Shown: positions 35,463 through 49,100 of the stretch, piece after piece
Position numbering within the stretch: position 1 is the stretch's first letter
Layout of the letters: each line of letters starts with the position of its first letter
Notes under the pieces: generated by a model
Database searches by the model: none
What the model saw: the letters and a program-made list of their open reading frames with translations, nothing else
Told to the model about the DNA's origin: nothing
Position numbers and translations under genes: made by a program
Assembly: GCF_000005505.3 (NCBI RefSeq)
Contig: NC_016133.3
Coordinates: 53,223,237 to 53,287,236, forward strand
Reading direction: 5' to 3'
Source: Brachypodium distachyon
Lineage: Eukaryota > Streptophyta > Magnoliopsida > Poales > Poaceae
Length of the DNA: 64,000 nt

Positions 35463-36315
35463 AAAATTAAAGAAGATTTTCAGAAACAGGATAGAGCTAT
35501 TCCTTTGCCTGGGCCTTCTAGAGGCCATTAAAACTTTATTATCAGCACGTTCCAAAGTTCTATTTCTATTTAACTATGTTTTTATTTCAATAATACTAAA
35601 TGATTATGTGTTAGAATCATATAAAACAAGAATGTGATGGATTATTTTGATTTTCTGCATCAAAAAAATTATGCTCGTCGCATCTTAAATTTATTTTCGT
35701 CCTCCGTTCCAAAATAAATGATGCGGATTTATATAAAAATCTATACAAATTCAATTCAGTTATTTCCGGACGGAAATAGTATTACCGAGCATTAAATACG
35801 GAGCATCTCTCACCGGAAGGAGTACAACACTCGGACCAGATCCTGGATCCAACGGCCGAGCATGCGGCAGTTGTCAGGGGACAGGCATCCTCCTGACATC
35901 TGCGCCATCTGGCACAAGTGGACCCGAGGTCCCACAGCGCCCACCTCTTGCACAGTTGCACGTGCAGAGGTGGAGTTCTCAGCAGCAGTCAGCGCGACGG
36001 GATGGAGCAGGAGGTTGTGGGCCTGTGGCACCCAAACGGCGCCTCGATGGGCCCCTCAAACTGTAGAATCGTTCCACTTTCCAACCCCAACATTCGCCCG
36101 TGGGAAATCCGTTCCCGTCTCTTCAAACTTCAGACGATCTGCCGGCCATCTTGTTATCCGTGGTTCCTCGCTCCAACGTGCCACAGACGCTCCATTTTGG
36201 TTTTCTGAGACACAAGCACATTCCGCTCGTTGCAGCCATGCAAACCGCCCGCCGGCAATGACCTTTCTGTCACCTTTGGTTGCGTACTTGCACATCGGCA
36301 GCGTGCACTACTCCT
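35463..36315. other. Region between the hAT relic and the retroposon
   Basis: No gene supported. At 35700-35785 a CCTCCGTTCCAAAATAAATG start and a TTATTTCCGGACGGAAATAG end suggest a degenerate Stowaway MITE. From 35800 the DNA is GC-richer, with open frames on both strands that match nothing I recognise. Confidence 0.4.
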
Positions 36316-36329
36316 ACCTCCGTAGCAGG

Positions 36330-36994
36330 GTTTTTTTTTAGCGAAGGTGGATCATATTGCATTAACCAAGATTCTTACAGAAAAGCCCTGAAAATAGAAA
36401 ATTTACAACGAAGTCCTTCAGCACCCCAGCGTCATCCTCACCGCACAGCACGATGCGCCGGCAAAACCCGCCGCCACTCCTCCACTCATTGCCTGGACTG
36501 GGAGGATCCCCCGAGCGGCCGGGAAGTCGGCGCTCCTCGGCACCTGAGCGCCTCCATCCTGCACCACGCTCGACGACGCCGGCTTGGTCAACAGCAGCAC
36601 CACCACCTAGATCTTCGACGGCCGGCTCCACCATCTCTCGGACACCGGCTTGGGGGAGACGCGCACCACAGCTCCGACGAGTCGCGGCCGCGCAACGGAC
36701 AGCAAATCCACCACGGCGCTCCACCGGAGCGACCAGGGCGGAGGAGAGGACCACTGCCCACAAAACTCTCTCCGGCCACGCCACCAACTCCTCAGCGCCG
36801 CCGGCAGAGATCCACTGCTACCTACACTATATACACAGCGCGATCCGTCGATTCCCCATCCTCCCGCCGCCGGAGGGTGAGAAATCGACCGGATCGACGC
36901 CGGCGAGGTGGAAGCAGAGAGGGGTACACAAATCGCCTCTTACCACTGTAGATGGGGATAAGAGGAGAGGTCCGGGCTCTCTTAGCAAACCGTG
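36330..36994 (-). mobile_element. Short non-LTR retroposon with 14-bp target duplication
   Basis: 665 bp bounded by identical ACCTCCGTAGCAGG at 36316-36329 and 36995-37008. The left end has a T-run (36331-36339), so the inserted transcript is in minus orientation with a short poly(A). The 5' two-thirds is GC-rich; the 3' third (CTGTAAGAATCTTGGTTAAT) is AT-richer. It lacks reverse transcriptase. It is either a SINE-like or truncated LINE family member, or a retroposed host transcript. The 141-codon minus-strand open frame inside matches nothing I know. Confidence 0.8.
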
Positions 36995-37008
36995 ACCTCC
37001 GTAGCAGG

Positions 37009-37565
37009 TTGCAATGGAAATTTCTCGCTTGAAGCCTCAGGCCATGACGGGATCAATCTCAGTTCTCCTCCAGCTGTTTTTCCGGTTCCAAAGTCCAAAC
37101 CTGACTTTGGAGACATGGCACGTTTCTATTCCTTTCGGGCCACACGCATCTAACCCAGAATTTGATAGACGCGTCGTCGTGAACTTTCTGTCACCTTAAC
37201 CTCACGCACGGGCAAGGGCAAGGGCACCACTACGCACGCAGACGCGCTTACTGCTTAACGCCTTAACCTCAGTGACGTACGAATTCTGCAACATAGCTTA
37301 TCAAGATTTTCACCAGGTTGCTTAGATGCAATTGCAGCATTTGGGTTGCCATTGGCATGAATCGACGAATGCTGCAGTTACACCACAGGTGCTATACTAT
37401 GATACTATTGGCTATCCGTACAACCGGTTCACCCAAAACGCAGTGCACTAATATTAGCAAGGTAAAAGAACTTCTGTATGTAGCCGGGACGCAGTCCCCC
37501 TCGCATCACCCTGTACAACAGCCCTACGACCACTGCCAAGAGCTTCACTTCACATGGTCTATCTT
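37009..37565. other. Likely RopGEF 3' flank
   Basis: No gene seen. The part nearest 37565 is the expected 3' UTR of the minus-strand RopGEF gene. Confidence 0.5.
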
Positions 37566-40500
37566 TCACCACATCAGCTGCTTAGCCCCCTTCTTCTTGA
37601 CGACCGTATCGAAGCGACCGTCGACCATGCTGATCTGGTCCATGAGTGACCGTCGGATGTGGCCTGGCGGCGTCTCGGTGATCCCCGCCAGGTATACGTC
37701 GGACGACAGGTCAAACTTCAGGGTGGCCATGGGTGTGTTGGGCTTCTTGATCAGGTCGTCCTCAAGCATGACCTCTGCTATCCTTGACAGTATGCTGAAT
37801 GAGACCCCAACAAGAACCCTGGAGTATGCCTCCACAATGGCATGCCCAACGTCCTACACCAAGCAGTTGTTTCAGAGAAATATTCAGAATATGGGTCCAT
37901 TTTCAGCTACAGAGATCAATTTCCCCATTATCGTGTGATGCCAAACTTACCTCGTTATACTGGACCTTCACAACATCTGTAAATGTTGGAGGCAGGTTGG
38001 GAAATCTGGATTTCAGAAGCTGCATGAGAGTTTCAACCCTTTCTATACATGCAGTCATCTTCTCTACTTCTGATGAACTGTCCTTCATGAAATTCCAGGA
38101 ATGACGCCCTGGGGATTTCTTGCTTCTTTCCTCTGAGATCCTTTGATTCCATGCAAACAATGCACCTTCTAACCGGTTCATAGTCTCAAGCACACTATGC
38201 TCAGTTTTTAAACTGAGAGAAATGAAGATATCTTCTATAGGAATATAGTCGGTGGTTATAGCATGGTACAAGTCTTCACCCAAGCTAGCTCTGCCAGACT
38301 GCAAAATTCAATCAAGTGATCAGCACGATCGATCATCAAATCTAGGAAAAAAGAAGTATGCAGCTTGCAGAAAAAATGTCACAGGTCACTTAAAGGCTAA
38401 AGTAGTCTAAATCGAGTTGCCGGTGCTTGCCTTAGGAAGGGCGCCCATAACAGCTGTGGGAATAGGTATCTGAAGCAGGACCTGCTCATTGATTGACTTT
38501 GCAGCTTTGAGGATTTGATGGACAAGTTTAGCCTGAAATATTATTCTTTTTCTCTGAAATTGAGATAACCCTTGTTCAGGGACACAAGGGGATGGGAGCC
38601 ACCACTTTTTGGTCTGTCTTGGACCATTATTTTTGCCCCGGTCACCAGCTCGGCTACCACTCTCCACGTACCAATACTCTGTGTCCACCATTGAGTCCAG
38701 AACTTCCTGCAAATTTTGTTGCATATGCATCAGTGAATCAAACTAGGGCAGATATACACAGTTTCTAATACACACAAAAAAAGATGCAAAATGTGCTATA
38801 TATCTATATTTATTTACTGATAAGAGTAACACAGAAATGGCAACATACAATGAGCATAGAATCAAGCTTCTGCAGAGCAGGAAGGTTCACATGAACATCT
38901 GAACGGGCCTTTGGAGTCATAATCTGCATGGAGCAACCGAACAGCAGAATCTGAGATCTTCCAAAACTGTTATGCAATAATACAAATGGAGAGAACTTCA
39001 TTCAGTCTCCTACCTCAAATATGCACCCATCTGCTCCATTTTGCTTTGTCGGAACCAGCTCGACCATGTAAGTTGTGGGAGAAAGTAACCAGTCCATTTC
39101 CTTCCGCCACCTGATCTTTTTCTCCTCACACAGTGGTTCCAGCTTCCACAGCTCTCCAAAAATAGTGGCTGTCATGGAAAATGCCCATTATTGTCATGAC
39201 AAAGAAACATACAACATGCAAATGGTTGTAAATGGTATACCTGAGAGATTGGTTATCCCATTGGACAAGGCCAGAGCAGCACAAACACCCCTCGCACCTC
39301 CCGAAATGTCATCACCGAGCAGCAGCTTTGCAAATTTCTCCTTCATGGTTTCAATATCTGAAGCACTCAATGTATATCTGATTGGATTCTTCCCTTTGAC
39401 AGGTAGTTGATGGACAGTGTCAAGTGTATCCAACCCATAAACTGAATGCTCCTCCTGCTTGCTCGATGAAATGTATTGTGAAGAGAAGGAAGACCCATCA
39501 ACATCTTTGCTGGAGGAGCAACTTGAAACTTCATCATCAAGGGAATCAGTGGTGACACATCCATCTACCCCAGTTGTTGCACTAATGCCACTATCCTCAT
39601 CATAGGAGGAACTGTTGAAAATGCATCTCTCGAGGCCATTGTATGTAGTCACCCCTACATCATTAGTATTTTCAATTGATTTGTGCATCATGAACAAAAC
39701 ATTGCACCAAAACAATAAATAAAGGCACATAGTAGCACATTTACAGGTTACATCCATGCGACTCTTTGGTTCATGAGCCATCATGGCGTGTGTGGTTCAT
39801 TACAAAATAATTGAAGCTGTTGATGTTCCTGGTGGCTTAAAGAGAATACTCCAGTAAACATAGAGTAAGTATAACGTAAAGCAAATTATGCATTCTACAG
39901 TGAGGAACTCAAGTGTTGCTAAATATTTTTCATGGTGTGATTCGAAATTTAGCATGCTAATAAAGATCTTTTCTGCTGTAGGATTCTTTCTGGAGTCATA
40001 AGAACTCGTCTCTGTGAGAACTTTGTATGTGTATATGCATAAGTACCTTGTGCATCACTAGACTGTATAGACTATATTACTCTATAGGTACAGTTCTAAA
40101 CCTGAAATTTTAATATTGTATATACCACAAACTATCTTTAAATAATTGACTCGTATTACCATCACAGAACTGCATAAGAAAAAGAATATCCACTTAAAGC
40201 CACCGAAGCAGAACTCGTACACCTAAAAAATGGCCACCCTCTACAGCCTGATCATAAATCACAGGGTAAATCTTGAGAAGAAGCACAGTACAGTGAAGGT
40301 TCAGTCTGAATAATTCAGACTCAGCGAGTCTGAAAACACTACAGATCCAATTCAATTACTGGTTTTTTACTTCAGAGGAAATGATGGATCACCTATACAG
40401 CAGTCCGTAGGACAAGAAAAATGAGCAAAGTCATACCCGTTTAGTATTCTACGCACCCCAAAACAGTGCTACTCCCGTGACGAGAAGCACATGTATCTGC

Positions 40501-41753
40501 CACATGGCATCCACACATTATTCGGCCGTTATGCATTGTGCAAGTCGTAGCCCTGTTCTTTCTACCTGCCCAGCATCTAAAAAGCAGAGTGCAGCACGCT
40601 AGTCCTCCTTTCAGTCCCCAAAGTCAAATGAAGGCGCAGATGCGCACTTGACGCTGCTGAAAGTGGCCGGGGGCCACACGCACCACAGCCCGCTCCACTC
40701 TACTGACACTGTATAAACAACTCTCAGGGTAGCTACAGAAAAATACAAATGGATGCAAACGGACGAGACCAAAAAGCAGCCAGAAAAAAAAAGGAGAAAC
40801 TTTCACGGGACGATCTCATGGATATGTTTTCTTCGCAAAGGAGAACGTGATGGGCCGGTGATTCGTGGCAAAAAAAAAATGGTTATAGCTTATAGGCGAG
40901 TACCCCCTGAAACTATAGGACATGTGACATCGTCAGAGTACCAGTGTTGCCGGGGGCAGTTGAACAGGCCATGGATGCGCGGCGCGGCGCGGCCGGCGGG
41001 CAGCCGGATCGAGCCCCGGATGGTATCAGAACGCAGAGGCTCTGCTCCTCTTTTAACTCTCCTCCAGGTTCCGTGTCTCTCGTGGCCGGTGACCCACAAT
41101 TACTCTTCCCACGTTGCCAACCCACTGCACTGCACAGTGCCGCAGCCTCTGGGAAAGCATGCGCGTAGGGGAACGCCATGAACAGTATTTTGGTGCTGGA
41201 AGCCCGGAATCTATTGCTGCCTCCTTTACTTCCTGCCAAATTGCCAATACCTACTCCATGTGACCGCACTCGCTATGCTAATCTCGATCGGGCAGGTGAC
41301 AGAAGGTAGTAAAAGAGTTGCTAATTTGGGCCGGATTTGGGACTCCGGATGGGGCAAGACGCCCGGGGTTTAAAACAGCTAGTAGTGCATTTTGAGAAGA
41401 AAACAAATGAGTTACACAGACAGGCAGGAGCATTCAAGAGTTAGCAACTAGGAGTACTACCAAATACAAACTCATGCATTTTGAGAAAGAAAAAAATGGT
41501 AACCACGATACGAACATAAACTGCATTTCAAAACAAAACGAAGAGTCTAGAAAAAAGAAAAATGCAGCACCAGAATGTACAGGAACAGGACCAAAATACA
41601 CCACAGGAACAAGTTGAAATTAAATATGGCAGCAATGAAGAAAGGGGGAGGAGATGTGCCCGAGGTGGTATGCTTACTGTCTGGCTCTTGATCCATGTCG
41701 ATGCTGAAGTCCTGCGGCCGCCGTCGGCAGCAAGCCAGCGTCTTCATTCTCAT
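37566..41753 (-). CDS. Rop guanine nucleotide exchange factor (PRONE domain)
   Basis: Activates ROP (plant Rho) GTPases by GDP/GTP exchange, usually under receptor-like kinases in polar growth. Seven exons join in phase: 41753-41678, 39654-39241, 39168-39014, 38923-38849, 38706-38431, 38298-37951 and 37853-37566, giving 543 aa. The first exon encodes [20 protein letters not shown]; a 2-kb intron follows and the join reads [16 protein letters not shown] Ser/Asp-rich variable region precedes the PRONE domain, roughly residues 120-490 ([69 protein letters not shown]). Intron 5 has a GC donor (AAG|GCAAGC). An ATG at 39784 gives a longer reading of exon 2 but lies inside intron 1. The exact first ATG is uncertain. 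Confidence 0.92.
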
Positions 41754-43361
41754 CGCCGACAAGCACGCGCCACCGGCACGAGCAGTAGAAAGTAGGACCT
41801 GAAACTGAAACCCCACACCATCAAAGATTTTAATGGGCGCATCACGGCGGAAACCACTCGCAAACTAGATCGCGCTGGGACCTCGAAAGATGCAACTCGC
41901 CGAAAAAACACGGGGAGACAGACATACGCGGCGGCACCGGCGATTGGAGGCGAAGCGACCGGCGAAGAAGAAGGGGGAGAAAGAAGACACGGGGGGATGC
42001 GTTTCCGCTGGTACGGCCGCAGAATTTAATCCCCTCCGCTCGCTTTAATTTGTTTACCGCGACGCACCACCACACAGGCTTGAACAATCCCAGTCGCGCC
42101 GCGCCTTTTCAGATGCTAATGATTGACGCATCAGCGCAAAAGGCCTTGGGGGCAAAAAAGCAGGAGTAAATCTAGCAAACCAAGATACTACTCCGGCTAA
42201 GGATGCTTTAATTAGTGGAGGCGAGAGTCGATTAATCCGCGCTGTCCGGACGCGCGGGGGCGATTTATGGGCGCAACGGAAACGGAAACGGACGATGGGC
42301 CGTCCCTGCTACGGGCTACGGCTGCTGCTGACCCGTCGTCAGGGGGCGGCTCGCCGGTCGAGGCCGTTCGAACTTTGAAATTTGAACTGGACGGTGGGAG
42401 CCTGGGCGGAGGAAAGGAACGGAACAGGACTAGGCTTTTCTGTTGGGTGCTCGCTACTGCAGCTTTTAGTGCTCGACGACCTTTCGCTCAGGGGAGAAAC
42501 GGAAAGCCATGGCGCCTGAAAAAGACGGCAGTAAATAAAGTGGAAAGAGGTGAAAAAGCCGGGAGGTTGTTCGCTGGAGTGTTTTCTTCCCCAGCGTTGG
42601 TGCGGCAGAGAGGCCATGAGCCGATGACGAAGACCTATCGCCAGGACACCGTTTACTAGTAGAGCTGAAACAGGTGAAAAGGCAGCTCACCGCACTAGCT
42701 GCTGCCGTGAAACCTTTTAGCCTAGAGACGTTAAGCTTATCGTTGTTGGTTTTTCTCGGGACAGAGATGGAACGAGCCGCAGGATGGGGGCTACGCCTAT
42801 GGGTTCGAGCTCGAATCGCAGCGGTGTTTCAAGGTGGAGAAACAATTTTAAGAAATGCAGAGAGGGAGCGGTGGTTACTTTTGCGGCGTCGGGGCGAAGA
42901 AATCAGCGGCTGGAGCACTCCGGTATGGATCTGCGGCCGAGGAAACATAGAGCAAATGGAAATGAGGGAAGCCTTAGCGTCAGCGAGGAATAAAACTTAA
43001 TCGACCGAAAAAGAGATGGAATCATGGAAATGGCTAGACGGGCATGAGCTTACCAGCACTACAGTATGCGAGGAGGCACTTGAGCGTGAAGAACTGAAGA
43101 CTGACGAGATGTGAGGACGGGAGACCAGAGGAGGCAGAGACGCCAGGAAGGGAGAAGAAGAGAGTGTGCTTGGTCTCTGTGTGTGCGTGTGAATGGGGCT
43201 GCTGGTGCTGTCTGACTATGTCAAGTATAATAAATGCTGCATGAAGGAAGAAGATCAGAAAAGGCGAGAGCAAAGAGGGAGAGAAACAAAACCAGGAAGC
43301 CAAGCATGTGAGCGTGCAGGTGCCGGATAAAATATGTACTCGTCCACCATCAACGGCATCG
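41754..43361. other. RopGEF upstream region
   Basis: GC-moderate DNA with no supported gene. It should contain the promoter and leader of RopGEF (-). Open frames on both strands (for example 42267-42659) look like chance in GC-rich sequence. Confidence 0.5.
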
Positions 43362-43982
43362 ATCATTTCACAGAACATCTCGTGTGGATTTGTGCGTGGC
43401 GTTTGAGATTTGACAGAGGATGATGTCCGAGTCTGAACTTTCCTGCTCCCCTCGTCGCTGGACGATCTCCTTCTCGCCGTCCGTTGGCTCGAGCCACACT
43501 CGCCCCCGTGACGGTTAGCTCCTCCACCTCCGGTATTCCGAGTGCCTCCTCTTTCTTGATGCTGGCGGCGCAGTGGTCGACTCAATCTCTTACAAATCCG
43601 ATGCATTCACGTATGCGGGAGGCTCTCTTGTGTTCCCTTGTCATATTGTGCACGGCGTACGGGGTGCGTCTAGCACGGCTTTCCTGGCATCTACACCGGA
43701 GGTTGTGGTTGTGGGTTCCATACCGTGTCGGTTGCCTGTGCCGGGTCTGGTGGGCGTCGCACCAGGGTTTCCTCCACGTCAGGAGCGATCTCCACGTCGT
43801 GGCGTCCCTGGGCCTGGGCCTCCTACCCGCGCCACGTCGTGCGAACGGGAGGGTGGCGTCGCTACTACTTCCCCTTCGCTTCCATCCATCGGTGAGGCCG
43901 TCTCAGATCTAGAACTCAGTTTCGCTCACTTTTGGTCTCGTGCTAGGGTTCCGCCTCCATAACCTCAGGGCGCTTCGTTCGG

Positions 43983-46098
43983 GTGGTGCCGAGGAAAATT
44001 GCGGAGGATTCGCGTTCCTTTGCTCAGGTTGCCAGTCGGGCCCCGTTGCCAGCGGTTGCGAGGCCGCCGCCGATGGGAGATCGGGGGGCTCATTTCAATC
44101 GAGGGCACCGCCTCGATGGCTTCGGTGCTGGCCGTCAAGGGCGTGGTGAGGGGCGCTTTGATCGTGGTCGTGCTCGTAACAACGTGTGGCAACGCAACTC
44201 ACCGAAGCAAGGCCAGTCCTCCAATACTGGAGGAGGTGCTGATCCACGTTGGGATGAGGCGGCGCAAGGGCAAGGTGGTGGTCAACGGGAGCGGTGGCGT
44301 GAGGAAGCGCACCCTAAGGAGACTGCTCCTGCGGGGCGTGCTCCTCAACACGCCGCGCCTCGAGCAGATCTGAATCGCCCCGCTACCGGTAACATCGATT
44401 CCTTCTCTAATTGTCGTGGATCTAGTCATCTGGCGGCTCGTTGTCCCCTTCTGCTTTGTGAAAGATGTGGTAGATCTGGTCATCTTGCCGCTACTTGCCA
44501 AGTATTTCTTCCTTGGAATTTGTGTCTTCTATGTGTGCTTTTCAATCGAAGGGTCAGGGGTTCTATTACAATCATGATACCACCTTTGCTAAACAGTTGA
44601 AGGATCGTTCTAGTAGCATTGTGATTTCTATGATTTCTGGGGTGGCTTCTAAATCTGAGATTGAGGTTGAGTTTAATAATTTTTTTGCTTCGGGGTGACG
44701 TTGCACTGCACGTCTCATTGGTCCCAATCAGTATGTCATGCACTTTCCTTCCGCTAGATAGGTTGAGAAGGCTTGTTATCATGGTACCTTTCGTATGCAT
44801 GACTGTAATGCTACTTTGAGTTTGTCTCCTTGGACCGCTTCCGTTGGGGCTAAAGCTGAGATGCATACTGGGTGGGTGAATGTGGGAAACATACCTCCTG
44901 ATAAGCGCAATGAGAAGACGGTTGCATTTGTTTCATCTCTTGTTGGTGTTCCTCTGGAGATTGACTACTCTACCTTACATCGTCCTGAATCTATGAGAGT
45001 GTTGATTGGTTGCCGTGATATTCACCAGCTTCCCCCTGTTGCTGAAAGTTATCTTGGCAGAAATCTCTATGATTTTTACTTTGAGTTTGATCAGATTGTT
45101 CAGCGGGGTGGGGATCCCAGAGGTAAAGCACCAGTAGCTGTTGATGAGACTGATATTAATTTGCCTCCTAAACGTCCTAGAATTGATCCTGCCCAGCCTC
45201 CTAGGACAAATATTGCAGCTGTTCCTCAAGGGGGTGGGAAGGGGACACCTCCTGCTAAATCTCATGCTATGCCCAACAGTGTGCTTGATGACTCTAGTGG
45301 TTATCAGACTGAAAGTGATGAAGAAGATGGTGAGTTGTTCATTGATACATTGGCCAGAGAAGGTGTTCATCAGGACCAGGGTAATTGGCTTATTCCTTGT
45401 GGTCCATCCTTGCCCCTGCCACTCCTGTGTTCTCTATTCATCCCAAGTTTGTTCATGTTGCTACTGGTTCACTGCATTTCTCATGTTTGTCTGATGCTTC
45501 TGGGGGATCTCTCCCTATTAACTCTATCATTGAAGTGGAGGAGGACAGTTGTGAGGACACACAGATCGATACTGAATATCAGCTTCATTCTCCTTCTGGT
45601 GAGATTCTTGACGATTTTGATGGCAAGCTACATCCTGTTGAATCTCAGAAGAGCACCAGATTCAGTGATAGATTGTTGAACAGAAGTATGGATCCAATTA
45701 TGGAACAGGCTACTGCTCTATCCCGAAAGAGGAACTTGGAAGGTAATGCTCCTTGTAATACTAATTCCTTTGCTGCATTAGCTGATTTTGATCTCATGCT
45801 TAGAGCTTTTTCCATGGGTATCTGTTTCCCGGATAATGATTTTTCTGCTATCACCCTTGTTAAAGAACTTGAAAATGCTAGAAATCAACTTGCTGAGAAA
45901 CAGAAACTAAGTGTTGAACCTGCTCCTTTACACATTGTCACCCCACTATTTCTTGAATGGTTATCTGCTGATGAGAATGATGAAAATGATAAATTTGTTC
46001 TTGTTCAACCTAAAAAGAAAAGAAGTCCCAAAATTAAAGTAAAAGTGCCCCCTATTACTAAGTGTAAACCTATGACTAGGAGTCAAAAAGAAATGTGA
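43983..46098 (+). pseudogene. LINE ORF1 remnant (CCHC zinc-knuckle protein)
   Basis: An Arg/Gly/Gln-rich N-terminal region is followed by two zinc-knuckle-like motifs. The first (CRGSSHLAARC) lacks one Cys; the second, at about 44454-44498, is complete (CERCGRSGHLAATC, a CX2CX4HX4C). The frame then changes near 44500 and is broken by stops at about 44697 and 44760. It resumes from 44795 (WVNVGNIPP, MRVLIGCRDIHQLPPVAES) to about 45410, changes frame again, and runs to a stop at 46096-46098 after a Lys-rich tail. ORF1 proteins bind LINE RNA during retrotransposition. At least three lesions show it is dead. Confidence 0.75.
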
Positions 46099-46149
46099 GG
46101 AGCCTGGCAGCTACCCTGTATCCCTTGGTAGGACTGTCAGGCAGAGGAA

Positions 46150-49100
46150 ACCCAGTAGAAAATATTCATGATTGGTTTATTCTGAAACTGTAGGGTTGTG
46201 GGAAAGAAAGGCATGATTGTCTGCCTTTCTGACCTGTTTCATGCTAACTCTCTTAACTTTATTTGTTTGCAAGAAACTAAGAAAAAGGATTACAAACAAT
46301 GTTTTTTTAGAAGGTTGGATCCTGGGAATGATTTCTTTTGGAAATGGGTTCCATCTAGAGGGAGATCTGGGGGAATGTTATGTGGGGTAAGGAATGAATC
46401 TTTTGAGGTATCTACTTGTAAGTTGGGGAATTATGTCCTACAATTAAATCTATGGGATAAGAAAAAGAAAGAGAGATGGAGCCTTCTAACTGTTTATGGT
46501 GCTGCTCACCCTGAATTTAGGGAGGAGTTCCTGGCTGAACTTGCTGCCTTTTGTAATGCTGTTGATTGTCCTTTTATTGTTGGAGGTGATTTTAATATTT
46601 TGAGACATGCTGGGAAGAAAAACATTATGTTTACTCCTTCCCATTCTTCTGCTCTGTTCAACACCATTATTCATTCTCTCAGTTTGAGGGAGATTTATAT
46701 GAATGGAGGCCTTTACACTTGGTCTAACAATCATGAGCAGCCTATTCTTGAAAGGCTTGATAAGGTCTTGATGTCTACTTGTTGGGAGGGTCTATTCCCT
46801 CTGGTTTCTGTTACTAAACTGGTCAGGGACAAATCTGATCATTGTCCTTTGTTGTTGAATACTAATGAAAACTGCACTCCTAAAACACATAGAGATTTCC
46901 ATTTTGATTTATCCTGGTTGCAAAAGGAAGATTTCTTGCCTAAAGTTGAGGAGATTTGGCAAAAACCTGTTTTCAGTTCTGATCCCATTAACATCATTAA
47001 CATAAAACTCAAAAAGGATAAAAAAAATGCTTCAAGGGTTGGGGTTCCAATTTGTTTGGCATTACTAGGAAAAGGAGAGCTGAGCTCAAGGAGGAGCTTG
47101 CGGCTATTGAATCTTGGGAGAAAAGTGGAAATTCAAGTTGGATTTCTTGTATGCTGATGTGGAGTTGAGCTGGATACAGAAATCACATTCTAACTGGATC
47201 CTTCAAGGGGATCAGAATACTACTTATTTCCATAGGATTGCCAATGGAAGAAAGAGGAAAAACACCATTTATCATCTCAAACAAAATGAGGTGCTGATTG
47301 AGGACACACCTCAGTTGTTGACCCATGCTACTGAATACTATAAGGAGTTGTTTGGTCCTGCTCCTGGTAACTTATTTGCTCTGTCCCCTGATTTGTGTGC
47401 CCCTCATGAAACTCTTTCTAATCTGGATAATGAAATATTAGCACAACCTTTTTCTGAGGATGAGATTAAAGAAGCCTTGTTTACTATGAAACATAACAAA
47501 GCTCCTGGTCCTGATAGTATACCTGTTGAGTTCTACCAGGCTACCTGGCATATCATCAAGTATGATGTGATGGCCTTGTTTGCAGCTTTTCATGATGGGC
47601 ACCTTGTTGTACATAGATTGAACTATGAGATTATAACTCTACTTCCTAAAATTGTTGGTGCTGACACTATTCAACAGTTTAGGCCAATCTATTTGTTGAG
47701 GGTGATTTATAAGTGGATTACTAAGGTGCTCACTGTTAGGCTAGAACCTCTTGCTGATAAGATCATTAGTGTTCAACAGAATGCTTTCATTAAGAAAAGA
47801 AATATTATGGATGGAATTCTGACTTTGCATGAAATCATGCATCACACTCATGTGAAAAAAGAAACTGGGGTTATCATAAAACTTGCCTTTGAAAAGGCAT
47901 ATGATAAGGTCAATTGGGCATTCCTTTTAAGTTGTCTAAGAATGAGAGGCTTTAATGACAAATGGTGCTTATGGATTGAACAAGTTTTAAAAGATGGAAC
48001 TGTTTCTGTCAAACCTAACAATGAGCTGGGTCCTTATTTTCAAAGTGCTAAGGAGGTAAGACAGGCGGATCCCCTGTCTCCCTTGTTGTTCAATATTGCT
48101 GCTGAATGTCTTACTAAAATGATTCTCAAGGCACAAAGTAATGGTTTATTTGTTGGGCTTGCTGCTGATCTTATTGAGAATGGCTTGGCTGTTTTGCAGT
48201 ATGCTGATGATACTGTGCTTTGCATCCAACATTATCCTGTTAAAGCTGTTAATTTGAAATTCATATTATATATCTTTGAACTTATGTCTGGTTTGGAAAT
48301 CAACTTCATGAAGAGTGAAGTCTTTGTTATTGGTGGGGATAATGATATTGTTGTCTTTTATGCTGACTTGTTTGGGTGCCAAGTGGGCTCTTTACCCCTG
48401 AAATATTTGGGTGTTCCTGTTACTTTTGCTTCTCTGAAAAATAGAGACTGGAATTTCCTTGATGCTAAGCTTTTCAAAAGGCTTGAAGCCTGGAAAGGTT
48501 GTAGTTTATCAATGGGGGGCAAAACTGTGTTGCTTAATGCTTGCCTTTCCAATATCCCTTCTTATCACATGTCTATGTTTTTATTCAACAAAACCTTTGT
48601 GGAGAAGTTGGACAAGCACAGGAGAAAAATTCTCTGGCAAGGTACTAGTGAGAAAAGAAAATACCATTTGTTTAAATGGGGGAGAGTGTGCAGATCTCGA
48701 GACAAAGGTGGCTTGGGTGTGAAAGATCTAAGAAAACAAAATATCAGTTTATTATGTAAATGGTGGTGGAAGCTTGAGTGTGGCCAGGATTTATGGCAAG
48801 ATGTGGTTAGGAAAAAAATACCTTGATAACTGTTTTGGTTCTACTGTTAAAATGAGATCTAAAGATTCTCACTACTGGAAATCTTTACTGAAGGTGAGAG
48901 ATTTTTACCTGGCTGGGAGGAAATTAGTTGTGAAAAATGGACAGTTAGTCAGGTTATGGAAGGATGTGTGGGGTGCTGATCCTAATCCTCTTTCTATTCA
49001 ATTCCCTGAGTTATATAGCATTTGCTCGCCTAATCATATTACTATCTATGCTTTCTTGAATGATGCAAACTCTATCAGTTTCAGAAGAAGGCTGTCTCCT

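Noticed and set aside
35862..36341. 159-codon plus-strand open frame
   Set aside because: No family resemblance; it ends inside the T-run of the retroposon insertion and overlaps open frames on the other strand.
39194..39784. RopGEF start at 39784
   Set aside because: The acceptor at 39655 joins in phase with the upstream exon and restores the family sequence; residues encoded upstream of it are not RopGEF-like.
41015..41040. TGGTATCAGA, like an LTR-retrotransposon primer-binding site
   Set aside because: No LTR pair, polypurine tract or gag/pol sequence lies around it; a 10-bp match is expected by chance.
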